DNA of 15,512 bases from Deltaproteobacteria bacterium (GTDB lineage Bacteria; Myxococcota_A; UBA796). Under the pieces are notes generated by a model. That model worked only from the letters and a program-made list of their open reading frames with translations, made no database searches and was not told where the DNA came from. The stretch covers positions 1 through 15,512 of the forward strand of contig PALY01000152.1 of the NCBI GenBank assembly GCA_002707085.1, read 5' to 3'. Shown here one piece after another: positions 8,059 to 15,512 of this stretch. The translations under genes were made by a program, and so were the position numbers. Numbering within the stretch: the stretch's first letter is position 1; every line of letters begins with the position of its first letter.

Positions 8059-9903
8059 ATGAAGACAGGTGATCACGTCCAGGACGGTAACGGCCGGACC
8101 TTTCAGGTAGGCCAATTATTGGGCCGAGGTTTATGGGGTAAATGCTACCTTGTAAGAGAGGAAGCAAACGGTACCGAGTGGGTACTTAAGGTTCCGCTTA
8201 CAGAAGATGAGTTGCCAAGAGAGCCTCCCCGACTGGCGGAAGCCTGCCGGGAAATCGCTCGGGAACAGGGTCGTTTGCTCGAAGAGTCTGGAAATGAAGC
8301 ATTGGTGAAACTGGAGGCTCGATTCATTGCAGATGATGGAAGCCCCGCACTCCTCATGCCTCGCTACCCCGAAACCCTCGAACGCCGGCTCAGTGATGTA
8401 GGACAGCTGGATACGATTTTCCAGATCATCACCCAGACCACAGATGCCCTATCCACACTTTCAACCACACTGCCAGTACACGGGACCGTCAAGCCAGCCA
8501 ATGTGATGGTTGCAAGTGACGGCAGTGTCCGGTTGATGGACCCGGTCACTCCAACACTTCGCCGATATCTCTCCGCACTTGCAGGCCGCGAAGGCTACCT
8601 GGGCGATGCCTACCTTGCACCGGAAGTGCGGGACGATGAAGGAAGCACGCCGCTCAACCCTTCGGCAGACACCTACGCATTGGCCATGATTTTGTTCCGT
8701 ACCGCTATGGCGGAAGGAGAAGGAAAGGCACCACCCGCACTGCCCGAAGGTGGATTAGAAAAGCCCGATGTTCAAGTGTTGAAGGATCGGATCCACAATC
8801 GCCTGAAAAACGAACCATCCAATGCGCGATTCCATACACGTCTATCCGACCGGGCAGCCGCGATTGTGAATCGGGCAATCAGTGTCCAAACCAGCCCTTC
8901 GCCACCATACCGTTTCAATAAATTAGTCGAATTCCGGCAGCGTTTCGATGAAGTCACAGCCTTGGTTCACCCCACCGTGACCCATGTGGGCAAACTCATA
9001 CTGAACCGCCCACCGGCCAAAGACACCTTTGCAACCGATGAAGAAGTACGATTCAGTTGTACTGTGGGCGCAAGCCAAGGCGTAGAAACCCACGAGGAGA
9101 TCGCGGCAGGCTTGGCAGTATTTGACCAGGAACGGAATGAACGACTGAGAAACCTGGCTTGTTCATACACGGTGGATCGGCACCCTTCTGGCCGGTTCCG
9201 GTTCAGTTTCCGCATATCAGACCTGCCTCCCGCCCAGTACTTGGTCCGGGTCGCATATACGATTCGCGATTCGGGACACGAACCCGCGACAGCGGAAGAA
9301 CTGTTTCAGGTGACTGCAGCCCCCGGCTACGTCCCCCCTCCAGAAGAACCGGAGCGCCAACCCATCGCCATGGACCGAGCGGGTGAAGCATCCGGAACCA
9401 CGGAAAATACCGTTACCGCCGAATATCATCCTCCTGGGCTTGCAGACCCAGCAACTGCTGAAACGGTCACAAACGAGGAAGATGAAGCGGTGGTCACCGC
9501 ATTCCCATCGAATACTGAACCTGCGCCTGAACCAGAATGGACACCCGAACCAGCACAGGAACCTTCGGTCGAACCTGTGCCTATGGCCATCAACCCAACA
9601 CCAAGCCCTGCCCCTCCAGCCCCTATCGAAGAGCCGGACGAACCAGAGTACAGAGGAGCAGGTCGCTGGAGTGAACTTCCATTACCCAATGCGGGCGGAC
9701 AAGACCTACCCAAGACCGCACCAAGCAGTGTGACGCCCAAACCCAAGCCCAAACGCGAACCACTGGAGCAAGGGCCGGTTGGAGAAGCACTTGGCAGCCT
9801 CCTCAACTTGATTCGTGGGGATAGCTACATGCTATTTCTCGGTGCTGCTGGCGTAGTTATTTTAGCCCTTCTCGTCATATTGTGGTTACTGGGGCCATCT
9901 TAG
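8059..9903 (+). CDS. Tail-anchored Ser/Thr kinase-fold protein, probable pseudokinase (614 aa)
   Basis: ATG 8059 follows GAGGA by 6 bases. Residues 12-300 have the eukaryotic-type protein kinase fold: Gly-rich loop LLGRGLWGKCY (20-30), ATP-binding Lys44 in WVLKVP, Lys145 and Asn148 in HGTVKPAN (141-148), Asp161 in LMDPV at the DFG position, APE at 187-189, and Asp204 in SADTYALAMILF. The catalytic Asp of the HRD/HGD motif is Thr143, so nucleotide binding may survive while phosphotransfer is doubtful. Residues 305-420 look like an Ig-like beta-sandwich (KLILNRPPAKDTFATDEEV to YLVRVAYTIRDSG). A Pro/Glu-rich linker of about 140 residues follows, then one membrane helix at 590-611 (YMLFLGAAGVVILALLVILW) ending three residues before the C-terminus. 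Nearly all of the protein would face the cytoplasm. pepA follows after 35 bases, and the GH3 gene is divergent across a 64-base gap. Confidence 0.9.
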   Translation: MKTGDHVQDGNGRTFQVGQLLGRGLWGKCYLVREEANGTEWVLKVPLTEDELPREPPRLAEACREIAREQGRLLEESGNEALVKLEARFIADDGSPALLMPRYPETLERRLSDVGQLDTIFQIITQTTDALSTLSTTLPVHGTVKPANVMVASDGSVRLMDPVTPTLRRYLSALAGREGYLGDAYLAPEVRDDEGSTPLNPSADTYALAMILFRTAMAEGEGKAPPALPEGGLEKPDVQVLKDRIHNRLKNEPSNARFHTRLSDRAAAIVNRAISVQTSPSPPYRFNKLVEFRQRFDEVTALVHPTVTHVGKLILNRPPAKDTFATDEEVRFSCTVGASQGVETHEEIAAGLAVFDQERNERLRNLACSYTVDRHPSGRFRFSFRISDLPPAQYLVRVAYTIRDSGHEPATAEELFQVTAAPGYVPPPEEPERQPIAMDRAGEASGTTENTVTAEYHPPGLADPATAETVTNEEDEAVVTAFPSNTEPAPEPEWTPEPAQEPSVEPVPMAINPTPSPAPPAPIEEPDEPEYRGAGRWSELPLPNAGGQDLPKTAPSSVTPKPKPKREPLEQGPVGEALGSLLNLIRGDSYMLFLGAAGVVILALLVILWLLGPS

Positions 9904-9938
9904 AACATGGTGCGTCCAATTCGCCCGACGGAGTCTCT

Positions 9939-11375
9939 ATGAATATCACAATCGCCAATAGCTCCATCCTCGACGTTGAAGCTGATCTTCTTGCCATCGC
10001 GGTAACTCCCGACACCCTGTCGGAGACCCTCGGCGCTATTTCCGAAGCCTTCGGCGGAACCCTCCTCGACACGCTTGAAAACGATGAATTCACTGGAAAG
10101 GCTGGCAGTAGCGCAAGTTACGCAACTTTCGGAAAAATTGCGGCCAAGCGACTGATTGTTTTGGGTATGGGTGATGCAGACACATCCGGAATCCAGCAGG
10201 CGGCAGGCCAAGCCGGCCACGCTGCCAGATCACGCGGTGTTTCATCCGTCGCACTGGCGATGGGAACACTGGACTCAACTCAATCCCAACTCGCTATCGA
10301 AGCTTTTTACGCGGGAACCTACCGTTTCGACAAGTACAAAGCAGAAGACAAACGCAAAGCGCCCGCAAGTCAGCTCACACTTATCGGAGATGTGAATGCA
10401 GAAGGCGTCAAGCGTGGCCAAGCCGTTGGTGGAGGACAGGATCTGGCCCGTGACCTGGTCAACGAACCCGCCGCAGCCATCTATCCAGAGTCCTTGGCTG
10501 ACGTTGCATTGAGTCTTGCCAGCGACACAATGACTGTCGATGTATGGGATGAAAATAAGATTCTTGCCGCGGGAATGGGCGGAATCATGGGTGTAGGCCA
10601 AGGTTCGGACCGCAAGCCACGCTTCATTCACATGATCTACAAGCCCGCCGGTACACCGCGCAAAAAGATTGCGCTTGTTGGTAAGGGTGTGACCTTTGAT
10701 GCAGGTGGATATTCGCTTAAACCAAGTGGTTCCATGCTGACCATGCGTTGCGACATGGCCGGGTCTGCAGCCGTCATCGGCGCGATGAAGTCGATTCGAG
10801 ATCTTGCGCCCGACGTCGAAGTACACGGTATCGTCGGTGCAGTAGAGAACCTTGTGAGTGGAAATGCCTACAAACTGGGCGACATCCTCACGATGTATTC
10901 GGGTAAAACCGTAGAAATCCACAACACAGATGCAGAAGGCCGACTGGTACTGGCCGACTGTATCACCTACGCAAGCAAGCTCGACGTAGACTGTATCGTC
11001 GATCTCGCAACCCTGACTGGCGCTGCAGTCGTGGCCTTGGGTGATCACTACGTGGCGTTGTTCAGCAAAGATGACGACCTGTCTTCATCTTTGCTCAACA
11101 GTTCCGTCGATGCTGGTGAGAACGTGTGGCAACTCCCACTTCCTGACCACTACAAAGATCAGCTGAAGGCCGAATGGGGCACAATAAAGAATGTAGGTGG
11201 TAGGTCTGCTGGTTGTATCACTGCAGCCTTATTCCTTAGCGAATTTGTAGATGGACCCAAATGGGCCCACATGGATATCGCAGGTCCAGCATTCTTGGAC
11301 AAAAAGTTCCGTCACTTCGTACCGGGTGGAACCGGCGTAATGGTTCCAACCTTGACTCGATTTGTCGAAAGCTAG
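9939..11375 (+). CDS. pepA: Leucyl aminopeptidase, M17 family (478 aa)
   Basis: A cytoplasmic metallo-aminopeptidase that removes N-terminal residues, preferring Leu, using two divalent metals; the family forms hexamers. ATG 9939 has GGAG 5 bases upstream (9930-9933). The frame runs back into the kinase gene, but without a better start. All five metal ligands are present with the spacing known from E. coli PepA: Lys249, Asp254, Asp272, Asp331 and Glu333. The catalytic Lys261 (SLKPSG) and Arg335 are also present. The signature NTDAEGRL is at 329-336 and GKGVTFDAGG at 248-257. Residues 1 to about 150 form the more variable N-terminal domain. At 478 residues it is slightly shorter than the E. 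coli enzyme (503). It probably shares a transcript with the kinase-fold gene and is convergent with rlmE. Confidence 0.97.
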   Translation: MNITIANSSILDVEADLLAIAVTPDTLSETLGAISEAFGGTLLDTLENDEFTGKAGSSASYATFGKIAAKRLIVLGMGDADTSGIQQAAGQAGHAARSRGVSSVALAMGTLDSTQSQLAIEAFYAGTYRFDKYKAEDKRKAPASQLTLIGDVNAEGVKRGQAVGGGQDLARDLVNEPAAAIYPESLADVALSLASDTMTVDVWDENKILAAGMGGIMGVGQGSDRKPRFIHMIYKPAGTPRKKIALVGKGVTFDAGGYSLKPSGSMLTMRCDMAGSAAVIGAMKSIRDLAPDVEVHGIVGAVENLVSGNAYKLGDILTMYSGKTVEIHNTDAEGRLVLADCITYASKLDVDCIVDLATLTGAAVVALGDHYVALFSKDDDLSSSLLNSSVDAGENVWQLPLPDHYKDQLKAEWGTIKNVGGRSAGCITAALFLSEFVDGPKWAHMDIAGPAFLDKKFRHFVPGGTGVMVPTLTRFVES

Positions 11376-11394
11376 GTCGACGGGTTGAATAGAA

Positions 11395-11418
11395 GGGGTC
11401 GCCTAACGACGGCGCCCC
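11395..11418. terminator. Possible terminator hairpin between pepA and rlmE
   Basis: GGGG, a bulged T, then CGCC (11395-11403) can pair with GGCGCCCC (11411-11418) around a 7-base loop. It begins 20 bases after the pepA stop and overlaps the rlmE stop codon. The stem is GC-rich and the position suits a shared terminator for convergent genes, but no T run follows on either strand. Confidence 0.35.
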
Positions 11419-11987
11419 ATACCCAACACGAAGAATTCGACGCTCTCCTTGCGGGTCGCCTTTGGTTTTACCCGTTTGGTCTTGCCGTAATCGGCCCGTA
11501 CGCGCGTCACAAAATCGGGGGCTTCCCCACCCTCAAACACTTTGGCCAGAAAATGACCTCCGGGTCCAAGAAGCTGGGCTGCCAACTCTCGGGCGCATTC
11601 CGCCAACTCTATCTGGCGCACGTGATCCGTAAAACGACTGCCCGTTGTCAGTGGCGCCATGTCTGAGATCACTAAATCTGCTGGACCACCAAGAGCATCA
11701 CGGATTGCACCCACATCAAGTTCGAAGATCGATTGGACGAATTGGTGTCCCAAATACCCAGGCACTTCCGTCAAATCCACGCCGACAACCTTGGTATCAG
11801 GGCCACCCACCTGTTTCACATAGGAGGTCCAACTGCCTGGAGAACAACCCAAATCCACTACGCGCCCATTGCGCGGAATTATTTTGAAGCGTTTTTCTAT
11901 CTCTTCCAATTTATAGACACTACGCGCGGCAAAACCCGCAGCTTTCGCCTTTGTACCGTAATGATCCTGATGTCGCCGGTGTCCCAT
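11403..11987 (-). CDS. rlmE: 23S rRNA (uridine 2'-O) methyltransferase RlmE (194 aa)
   Basis: RlmE (FtsJ/RrmJ) methylates the 2'-O of U2552 in the A loop of 23S rRNA, using S-adenosylmethionine, late in large-subunit assembly. The N-terminus [20 protein letters not shown] is typical. The SAM-binding motif is [11 protein letters not shown] (43-53), followed by the acidic end of strand 2 in VVGVDL (67-72). The catalytic tetrad Lys26, Asp109 (LVISDMAP), Lys149 (FLAKVFEGG) and Glu184 (RKESVEFF) is complete. Spacing from Asp109 onward equals that of the E. coli enzyme, although the protein is about 15 residues shorter, mainly at the N-terminus. The gene stands alone on the minus strand, convergent with pepA and divergent from the vWA lipoprotein gene across 165 bases. 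Confidence 0.95.
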   Translation of the reverse strand: MGHRRHQDHYGTKAKAAGFAARSVYKLEEIEKRFKIIPRNGRVVDLGCSPGSWTSYVKQVGGPDTKVVGVDLTEVPGYLGHQFVQSIFELDVGAIRDALGGPADLVISDMAPLTTGSRFTDHVRQIELAECARELAAQLLGPGGHFLAKVFEGGEAPDFVTRVRADYGKTKRVKPKATRKESVEFFVLGMGRRR

Positions 11988-12069
11988 TTGGACGCCCCAA
12001 ATCGAGATATTCTTGGGTCAAAATCGCCCAATCTGGTAAAGAGTATCGCGTACACTCATCAAAGTCAGC

Positions 12070-12086
12070 TATACATTCATAGTATA
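12070..12086. promoter_or_regulatory. Inverted repeat TATAC-N7-GTATA
   Basis: TATAC (12070-12074) and GTATA (12082-12086) form a perfect 5 bp inverted repeat in the gap between rlmE and the vWA lipoprotein gene. It is AT-rich and could be an operator or part of a promoter -10 region. I found no convincing matching -35 box, so no promoter is called. Confidence 0.3.
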
Positions 12087-12108
12087 CGTGTCCTTGCTGC
12101 TGACACGT
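12086..12108. promoter_or_regulatory. Perfect 7 bp inverted repeat upstream of the vWA lipoprotein
   Basis: ACGTGTC (12086-12092) and GACACGT (12102-12108) are perfect inverse copies around a 9-base loop. Six T residues occur at 12116-12121, 7 bases after the stem, which is too far for a textbook terminator. The element lies 45 bases before the lipoprotein start and could be an operator, a 5' leader stem-loop or a weak attenuator. Confidence 0.4.
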
Positions 12109-12152
12109 CACAGGATTTTTTCCATCACCCCCCGCTCAAAAAGAGGCAACGT

Positions 12153-14165
12153 ATGCGCCCACATACACTCCCATCTTCTCTGCTCATCATGCTCACCATC
12201 GGATGTGCGGTTGAAGAAACCAAGCCCGCCGCCACTGGTGGAGACACAGGTGTTGTGGTCAACGACTATGACGATGCGGACCGTGACGGCATCATCGATG
12301 GGCATGACGGTCTGACCGAAGATTTCGATGGTGATGGCGACCCCAACTACCTCGACACAGACTCCGATGGTGATGGGATTTTAGACCAGATCGAATCGGG
12401 TGACAGCGACATCATGACCCTGCCAGTCGACAGCGACCAAGATGGCTATGCGGACTTCTTGGACTTGGATTCAGACAATAACTGTATCGATGATTCAGAC
12501 GAAAAGAATGAAGTCGATGGTGCCGTGGGCGATACCGACGACGATGGTATTTACGATTTTGCTGACACCGATAACGATGGCGATGGTATCTCCGACATTC
12601 ACGAAATCGGTCTGGACTGTGGGGCCCCCGATACCGATGGCGATGGTATCCCCAACTTCATGGACATTGATTCAGATGGCGACGGCATTGGAGATGTGTT
12701 TGAAGGCGGAACGAGTGAATGGGAAGATGACCCCAGAGACACCGACGAGGATGGCATCCCGGACTACCTGGACGCGGATTCCGATGCTGACGGTGTGTCG
12801 GACTCCATCGAAGGCGGAGTAGAAAGCCCCACTGACGAACCCAAAGATACGGACGGTGATGGCGATTATGATTTTGCGGACACCGATGCCGATGGTGACT
12901 CCCTCCCCGACTGGGATGAAATCAACATCTGGGGAACCGACCCCTATGACGCCGATACAGACGGAGACGGGTTCTCGGATGGTGGTGAAATCGCTGCGGG
13001 TACCGACCCCAGAGATGACGGTTCTACGATTGACGGCATCTACGTAGAGGTTTCTGAACGCACCGGCGTTGAGGAAAACTTTGAGTTTGAGTTGCGCATT
13101 CAGATGGGCGACGTTGGCTTCCTGCTCGACACCACAGGATCGATGTCCGGAACAGCGAATGCGATGGCCAGTGAGTTTTCCTCCATCGTGACTGCACTCA
13201 CCACACTGATTCCAGACGCTGAGTATGGGTTTGCCACCTATGATGACTACGCATTCGCTGGATACGGCTATTCAAGCTCCGGCGACAAACCGTTCATCCT
13301 GCGCCAGCAAGTCACAGACAATACTGCGGCCGTGCAAGCACAGCTTACCGGCGTACCCATCCATTACGGTGGTGACTGGCCAGAATCCACAATGGAAGCA
13401 CTGTACCAGGGCGCGTACGGAAAGGGATACGACCAAAACTGTAATGGCGTGTATGACGCGGCAACGGACATCCAGCCCTACATCGCCAGCGAAGACGACC
13501 CCTTCGGTGGAACGGGTGGACAAGGCTACAGTGCCACAAGCTCTGGTGGTGGCGAACTCGGCGGATTCGGATTCAGAGACTACGCCCTTCCAGTCATGGT
13601 TTACGCGACAGACGCCCCACTTCGTGATGCAGACGATTCCTCCTACGGTACTCCTGGTGGGTGCCCTCGCGACGCCGGGTTTGGTGACGTTGTGGACTCC
13701 ATCACAGCACTGGGTGGCTACGCAATCGGAATCATGACCTCCGGCACATCGGTTGCTCAAATGGAGGAAATCGCTTCCGCTACCGGTTCGGTAGCCGACA
13801 CGGACGGTGACGGAATGGCGGACGATCTTCTTGTCTTCCGCTGGACTGGTTCTTCTTCAGACTTCCGCGAAACGGTCACCAACGCCATCGAAGACCTGAT
13901 CAACTCCATTCGCTTCTCGAAGGTCGAACTTGAAGTTGAGGGTGATGAGTGGGGATTTGTGACCAGCATCGAGCCTCCGTACTACGACGATATCGAGCCT
14001 GCTGCAGGCATCGACGTACTCGACTTTACGTTGAACTTTCGGGGTGTCGTGGCAGCCACCACAGAAGACCAGCTCTACGCTTTGACCCTCAACGTGATTG
14101 GTGACGACACCATTTTGTTGGACACCCTGGATATCATCGTCGTCGTTCCAGGTACGGCTTACTAA
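12153..14165 (+). CDS. Lipoprotein with Ca-binding-like repeats and a von Willebrand A domain (670 aa)
   Basis: ATG 12153 follows AGAGG by 6 bases. Residues 1-18 are a lipoprotein signal ([11 protein letters not shown], lipidated Cys18). Residues 38-285 contain about 14 thrombospondin type 3-like repeats, alternating [16 protein letters not shown] units ending in Asp with [16 protein letters not shown] units ending in Glu. Such Asp-rich loops usually bind calcium. Residues 317-590 form a von Willebrand A domain with the metal site Asp326, Thr328, Ser330 ([10 protein letters not shown]), a probable Thr in [11 protein letters not shown] (407-417) and Asp487 in [10 protein letters not shown]. 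Two further EF-hand-like loops are embedded in it ([13 protein letters not shown] near 427-439, [10 protein letters not shown] near 549-558). Residues 590-670 are a beta-rich C-terminal domain. A surface or periplasmic adhesion or protein-binding role that depends on divalent metal is inferred; no partner can be named. A related repeat lipoprotein follows after 86 bases. Confidence 0.93.
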   Translation: MRPHTLPSSLLIMLTIGCAVEETKPAATGGDTGVVVNDYDDADRDGIIDGHDGLTEDFDGDGDPNYLDTDSDGDGILDQIESGDSDIMTLPVDSDQDGYADFLDLDSDNNCIDDSDEKNEVDGAVGDTDDDGIYDFADTDNDGDGISDIHEIGLDCGAPDTDGDGIPNFMDIDSDGDGIGDVFEGGTSEWEDDPRDTDEDGIPDYLDADSDADGVSDSIEGGVESPTDEPKDTDGDGDYDFADTDADGDSLPDWDEINIWGTDPYDADTDGDGFSDGGEIAAGTDPRDDGSTIDGIYVEVSERTGVEENFEFELRIQMGDVGFLLDTTGSMSGTANAMASEFSSIVTALTTLIPDAEYGFATYDDYAFAGYGYSSSGDKPFILRQQVTDNTAAVQAQLTGVPIHYGGDWPESTMEALYQGAYGKGYDQNCNGVYDAATDIQPYIASEDDPFGGTGGQGYSATSSGGGELGGFGFRDYALPVMVYATDAPLRDADDSSYGTPGGCPRDAGFGDVVDSITALGGYAIGIMTSGTSVAQMEEIASATGSVADTDGDGMADDLLVFRWTGSSSDFRETVTNAIEDLINSIRFSKVELEVEGDEWGFVTSIEPPYYDDIEPAAGIDVLDFTLNFRGVVAATTEDQLYALTLNVIGDDTILLDTLDIIVVVPGTAY

Positions 14166-14201
14166 GCTGTACTGCGTTTTTCGCTTGGTCTGAACGACTG
14201 T

Positions 14202-14215
14202 TTAGGGTACCCTAA
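14202..14215. promoter_or_regulatory. Perfect 14 bp palindrome TTAGGGTACCCTAA
   Basis: This uninterrupted palindrome lies 36 bases after the stop of the vWA lipoprotein and 36 bases before the next ATG. Fully symmetric sites of this length between genes often bind dimeric regulators. No known regulator motif is recognised. Confidence 0.4.
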
Positions 14216-14220
14216 GCGCG

Positions 14221-14245
14221 GAGGCCGCAGGCCTCGGTGTGGAGG
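14221..14245 (+). promoter_or_regulatory. Leader hairpin that can compete for the ribosome binding site
   Basis: GAGGCC (14221-14226) and GGCCTC (14230-14235) form a tight 6 bp stem with loop GCA. The CCTC of its right arm (14232-14235) can instead pair with GAGG (14242-14245) inside the ribosome binding site GGAGG (14241-14245), with a 6-base loop. The two pairings exclude each other, so the first would free the site and the second would mask it. The first stem is longer, so the open form should dominate unless the left arm is occupied. This is inference from base pairing only. Confidence 0.3.
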
Positions 14246-14251
14246 TTTGTA

Positions 14252-15512
14252 ATGGGTGTACGTCCAGTCGCGTCGTTAATTGTTGTCCTTAGCCTAATGG
14301 GTTGCGACCCAACGAAGGCGCTGATCGGTAGCGGGGTCACCGACCTCGAGAACAATGCGCTCGATGATGACGGTTCTGCCGGACTAGACGATACGGGCAA
14401 TGACTCCACTGACGCAGATGCGGATGCGGACGCAGATTCGGATGCGGATGCAGATTCCGACGATACGGGCATGGACACCGTTACGGATACCGATGGAGAC
14501 GGTATTTCTGATGAAGACGAGGACACACCTTCGTCCGGTGATGAACCCGATGGGGACGAAGATGGAGATGCCGACGACGGTACCCCTGGCGATGACGATA
14601 CGATCGACACAGATGGCGACGGCACCGCCGACCGTGAAGACCTGGATTCGGACGGAGACGGCATCTCTGATGAAGACGAATCTGGAGATGACGACATTTC
14701 TACTCCACCTGTAGATACCGATGAAGACGGCACTCCCGACTACCGAGACCCAGACTCTGACGACGACGGAATTAGCGACAGCGAAGAGGCCGGAGATGAT
14801 GACATCGTCACCCCACCCGCTGACACCGATGGTGATGGTACCCCCGACTACTTGGATGATGATTCCGATGGAGACGGTATTTCTGACACGGTGGAGGCCG
14901 GAGACGATGATCCCGACACTCCCGCCGTTGACACAGATGGCGATGGCACACCGGACTACATCGACACCGACTCTGATGGCGATGGAATTTTCGATGTCAG
15001 TGAAGGCGCAGACGATTCGGATGGGGACGGCGTTGCCGACTATTTGGATGAAGATTCCGATGGAGACGGTATTCCAGATTCAGATGAAGCTGACCGAGAC
15101 ACCGATGGGGACGGTATTCCCGACTCGGAAGATGATGACTCCGATGGTGATGGCATCTCCGATGAAGACGAAGGTTTTGGGGACACCGACGGAGACGGTA
15201 TTCCCGACGACTTGGATGATGATTCCGATGGAGATGGAATCTCAGACAGCATTGAGGCTGGAGACGGTGACGAAGTCTTAGATTCGGATGGCGACGGCAT
15301 CCCCGACTACGTAGATACGGATTCAGATGGAGATGGTATTTCCGATGCCGACGAAGGTGCCGGAGATACAGATGGAGACGGTACATCCGACTACCTGGAT
15401 GACGATTCAGACGGTGATGGAATCGCCGACAGCATTGAAGCCGGTGATGGTGACGAACCCCTCGATTCCGATGGTGACGGTACTCCCGATTACATCGACG
15501 AAGATTCCGATG
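14252..15512 (+). CDS. Lipoprotein made of tandem Asp-rich Ca-binding-like repeats (C-terminus missing)
   Basis: ATG 14252 has a strong GGAGG 6 bases upstream. The frame is open for 420 codons and leaves the right edge, so the C-terminus is unseen. Residues 1-18 are a lipoprotein signal ([12 protein letters not shown], lipidated Cys18). Residues about 53-70 are a low-complexity Asp-Ala/Asp-Ser run. From about residue 76 onward the protein is almost wholly thrombospondin type 3-like repeats. Units of the form [12 protein letters not shown] alternate with DSDGDGISD plus a Glu-rich turn (EAGDDD, DEGAGD). Such proteins bind many calcium ions and become rigid rods, so an exported stalk or spacer is the likeliest role, with a functional domain perhaps at the unseen C-terminus. 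No catalytic motif is visible. It lies in tandem with the vWA lipoprotein and shares its architecture, so common ancestry or joint function is plausible. Confidence 0.93.
   Translation, partial: MGVRPVASLIVVLSLMGCDPTKALIGSGVTDLENNALDDDGSAGLDDTGNDSTDADADADADSDADADSDDTGMDTVTDTDGDGISDEDEDTPSSGDEPDGDEDGDADDGTPGDDDTIDTDGDGTADREDLDSDGDGISDEDESGDDDISTPPVDTDEDGTPDYRDPDSDDDGISDSEEAGDDDIVTPPADTDGDGTPDYLDDDSDGDGISDTVEAGDDDPDTPAVDTDGDGTPDYIDTDSDGDGIFDVSEGADDSDGDGVADYLDEDSDGDGIPDSDEADRDTDGDGIPDSEDDDSDGDGISDEDEGFGDTDGDGIPDDLDDDSDGDGISDSIEAGDGDEVLDSDGDGIPDYVDTDSDGDGISDADEGAGDTDGDGTSDYLDDDSDGDGIADSIEAGDGDEPLDSDGDGTPDYIDEDSD
14411..14460 (+). repeat. GAT/GAC-GCN low-complexity tract
   Basis: A run of Asp codons alternating with Ala or Ser codons (GACGCAGATGCGGATGCG and similar) encodes the Asp-Ala/Asp-Ser segment after the lipoprotein anchor. 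Its hexanucleotide periodicity makes length changes by replication slippage likely, so its size may vary between strains. Confidence 0.6.
14851..15234 (+). repeat. Near-identical DNA units inside the repeat lipoprotein gene
   Basis: The 24 bases at 14851-14874 recur exactly at 15211-15234, 360 bases (120 codons) further on. The 30 bases starting at 14852 match those starting at 15043 with a single difference. Most other units encode similar residues with varied codons. The gene therefore combines old, diverged repeats with a few that were recently copied or homogenised. Confidence 0.6.

Noticed and set aside
10275-11048. A 257-codon minus-strand frame
   Set aside because: It is antisense to pepA, which has every catalytic residue in the expected spacing.
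14997-15386. Open frames in the repeat region encoding Arg/His/Leu-rich or Ser/Pro-rich protein
   Set aside because: They are mirror products of the repeated GAT-GGN-GAC codons of the lipoprotein and carry no start signals.
14480-15512. Repeated DNA considered as a CRISPR array or satellite
   Set aside because: The unit length is irregular, the repeats keep a single open frame and differ mostly by silent changes, and there are no unique spacers.

Overview
The window (about 15.5 kb, moderate GC) looks like chromosomal DNA from a Gram-negative bacterium, most plausibly a myxobacterium-like or other former deltaproteobacterial lineage. This is inferred from the mix of a eukaryotic-type kinase fold, an Asp-rich MopE-type motif protein, a GH3 ligase-fold protein and secreted lipoproteins with long runs of DxDGDG calcium-binding-like repeats. 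No rRNA gene or other lineage marker is present, so the assignment is tentative. I saw no tRNA, rRNA, CRISPR array, insertion sequence or phage gene. The window is densely coding, and the longest gap between genes is about 165 bases.

Layout. Positions 1-2415 (minus strand, C-terminus beyond the left edge) encode a large secreted beta-helix protein with an anchor-like segment and MopE-like Cys/Asp motifs. A 69-residue unknown protein (2513-2722, minus) lies just upstream of it. Divergent from these are an unknown protein with a C-terminal coiled coil (2828-3457, plus) and a MscS-type mechanosensitive channel with its own signal peptide (3544-5103, plus). Convergent to the channel is a tightly coupled minus-strand pair, a GH3-fold acyl-acid ligase homologue (6351-7994) followed by a membrane glycosyltransferase of the HpnB/CrtQ type (5140-6354). 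The two share an ATGA stop/start overlap.

Divergent from that pair is a kinase-fold protein with a C-terminal membrane anchor that lacks the catalytic aspartate (8059-9903, plus), followed 35 bases later by leucyl aminopeptidase pepA (9939-11375, plus). The rRNA methyltransferase rlmE (11403-11987, minus) is convergent with pepA. The right end holds two tandem plus-strand lipoproteins. The first has about 14 Ca-binding-like repeats plus a von Willebrand A domain (12153-14165). The second is almost entirely such repeats and runs off the window (14252-15512).

Three of the eleven genes encode exported, Asp-rich, probably metal-binding surface proteins, which sit at both ends of a block of more ordinary genes. 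The points most worth a second look are the degenerate kinase, the coupled GH3 plus glycosyltransferase pair, and the palindromes and hairpins in front of the two lipoprotein genes, one of which could pair with a ribosome binding site. I did not find a complete new system that I can defend.
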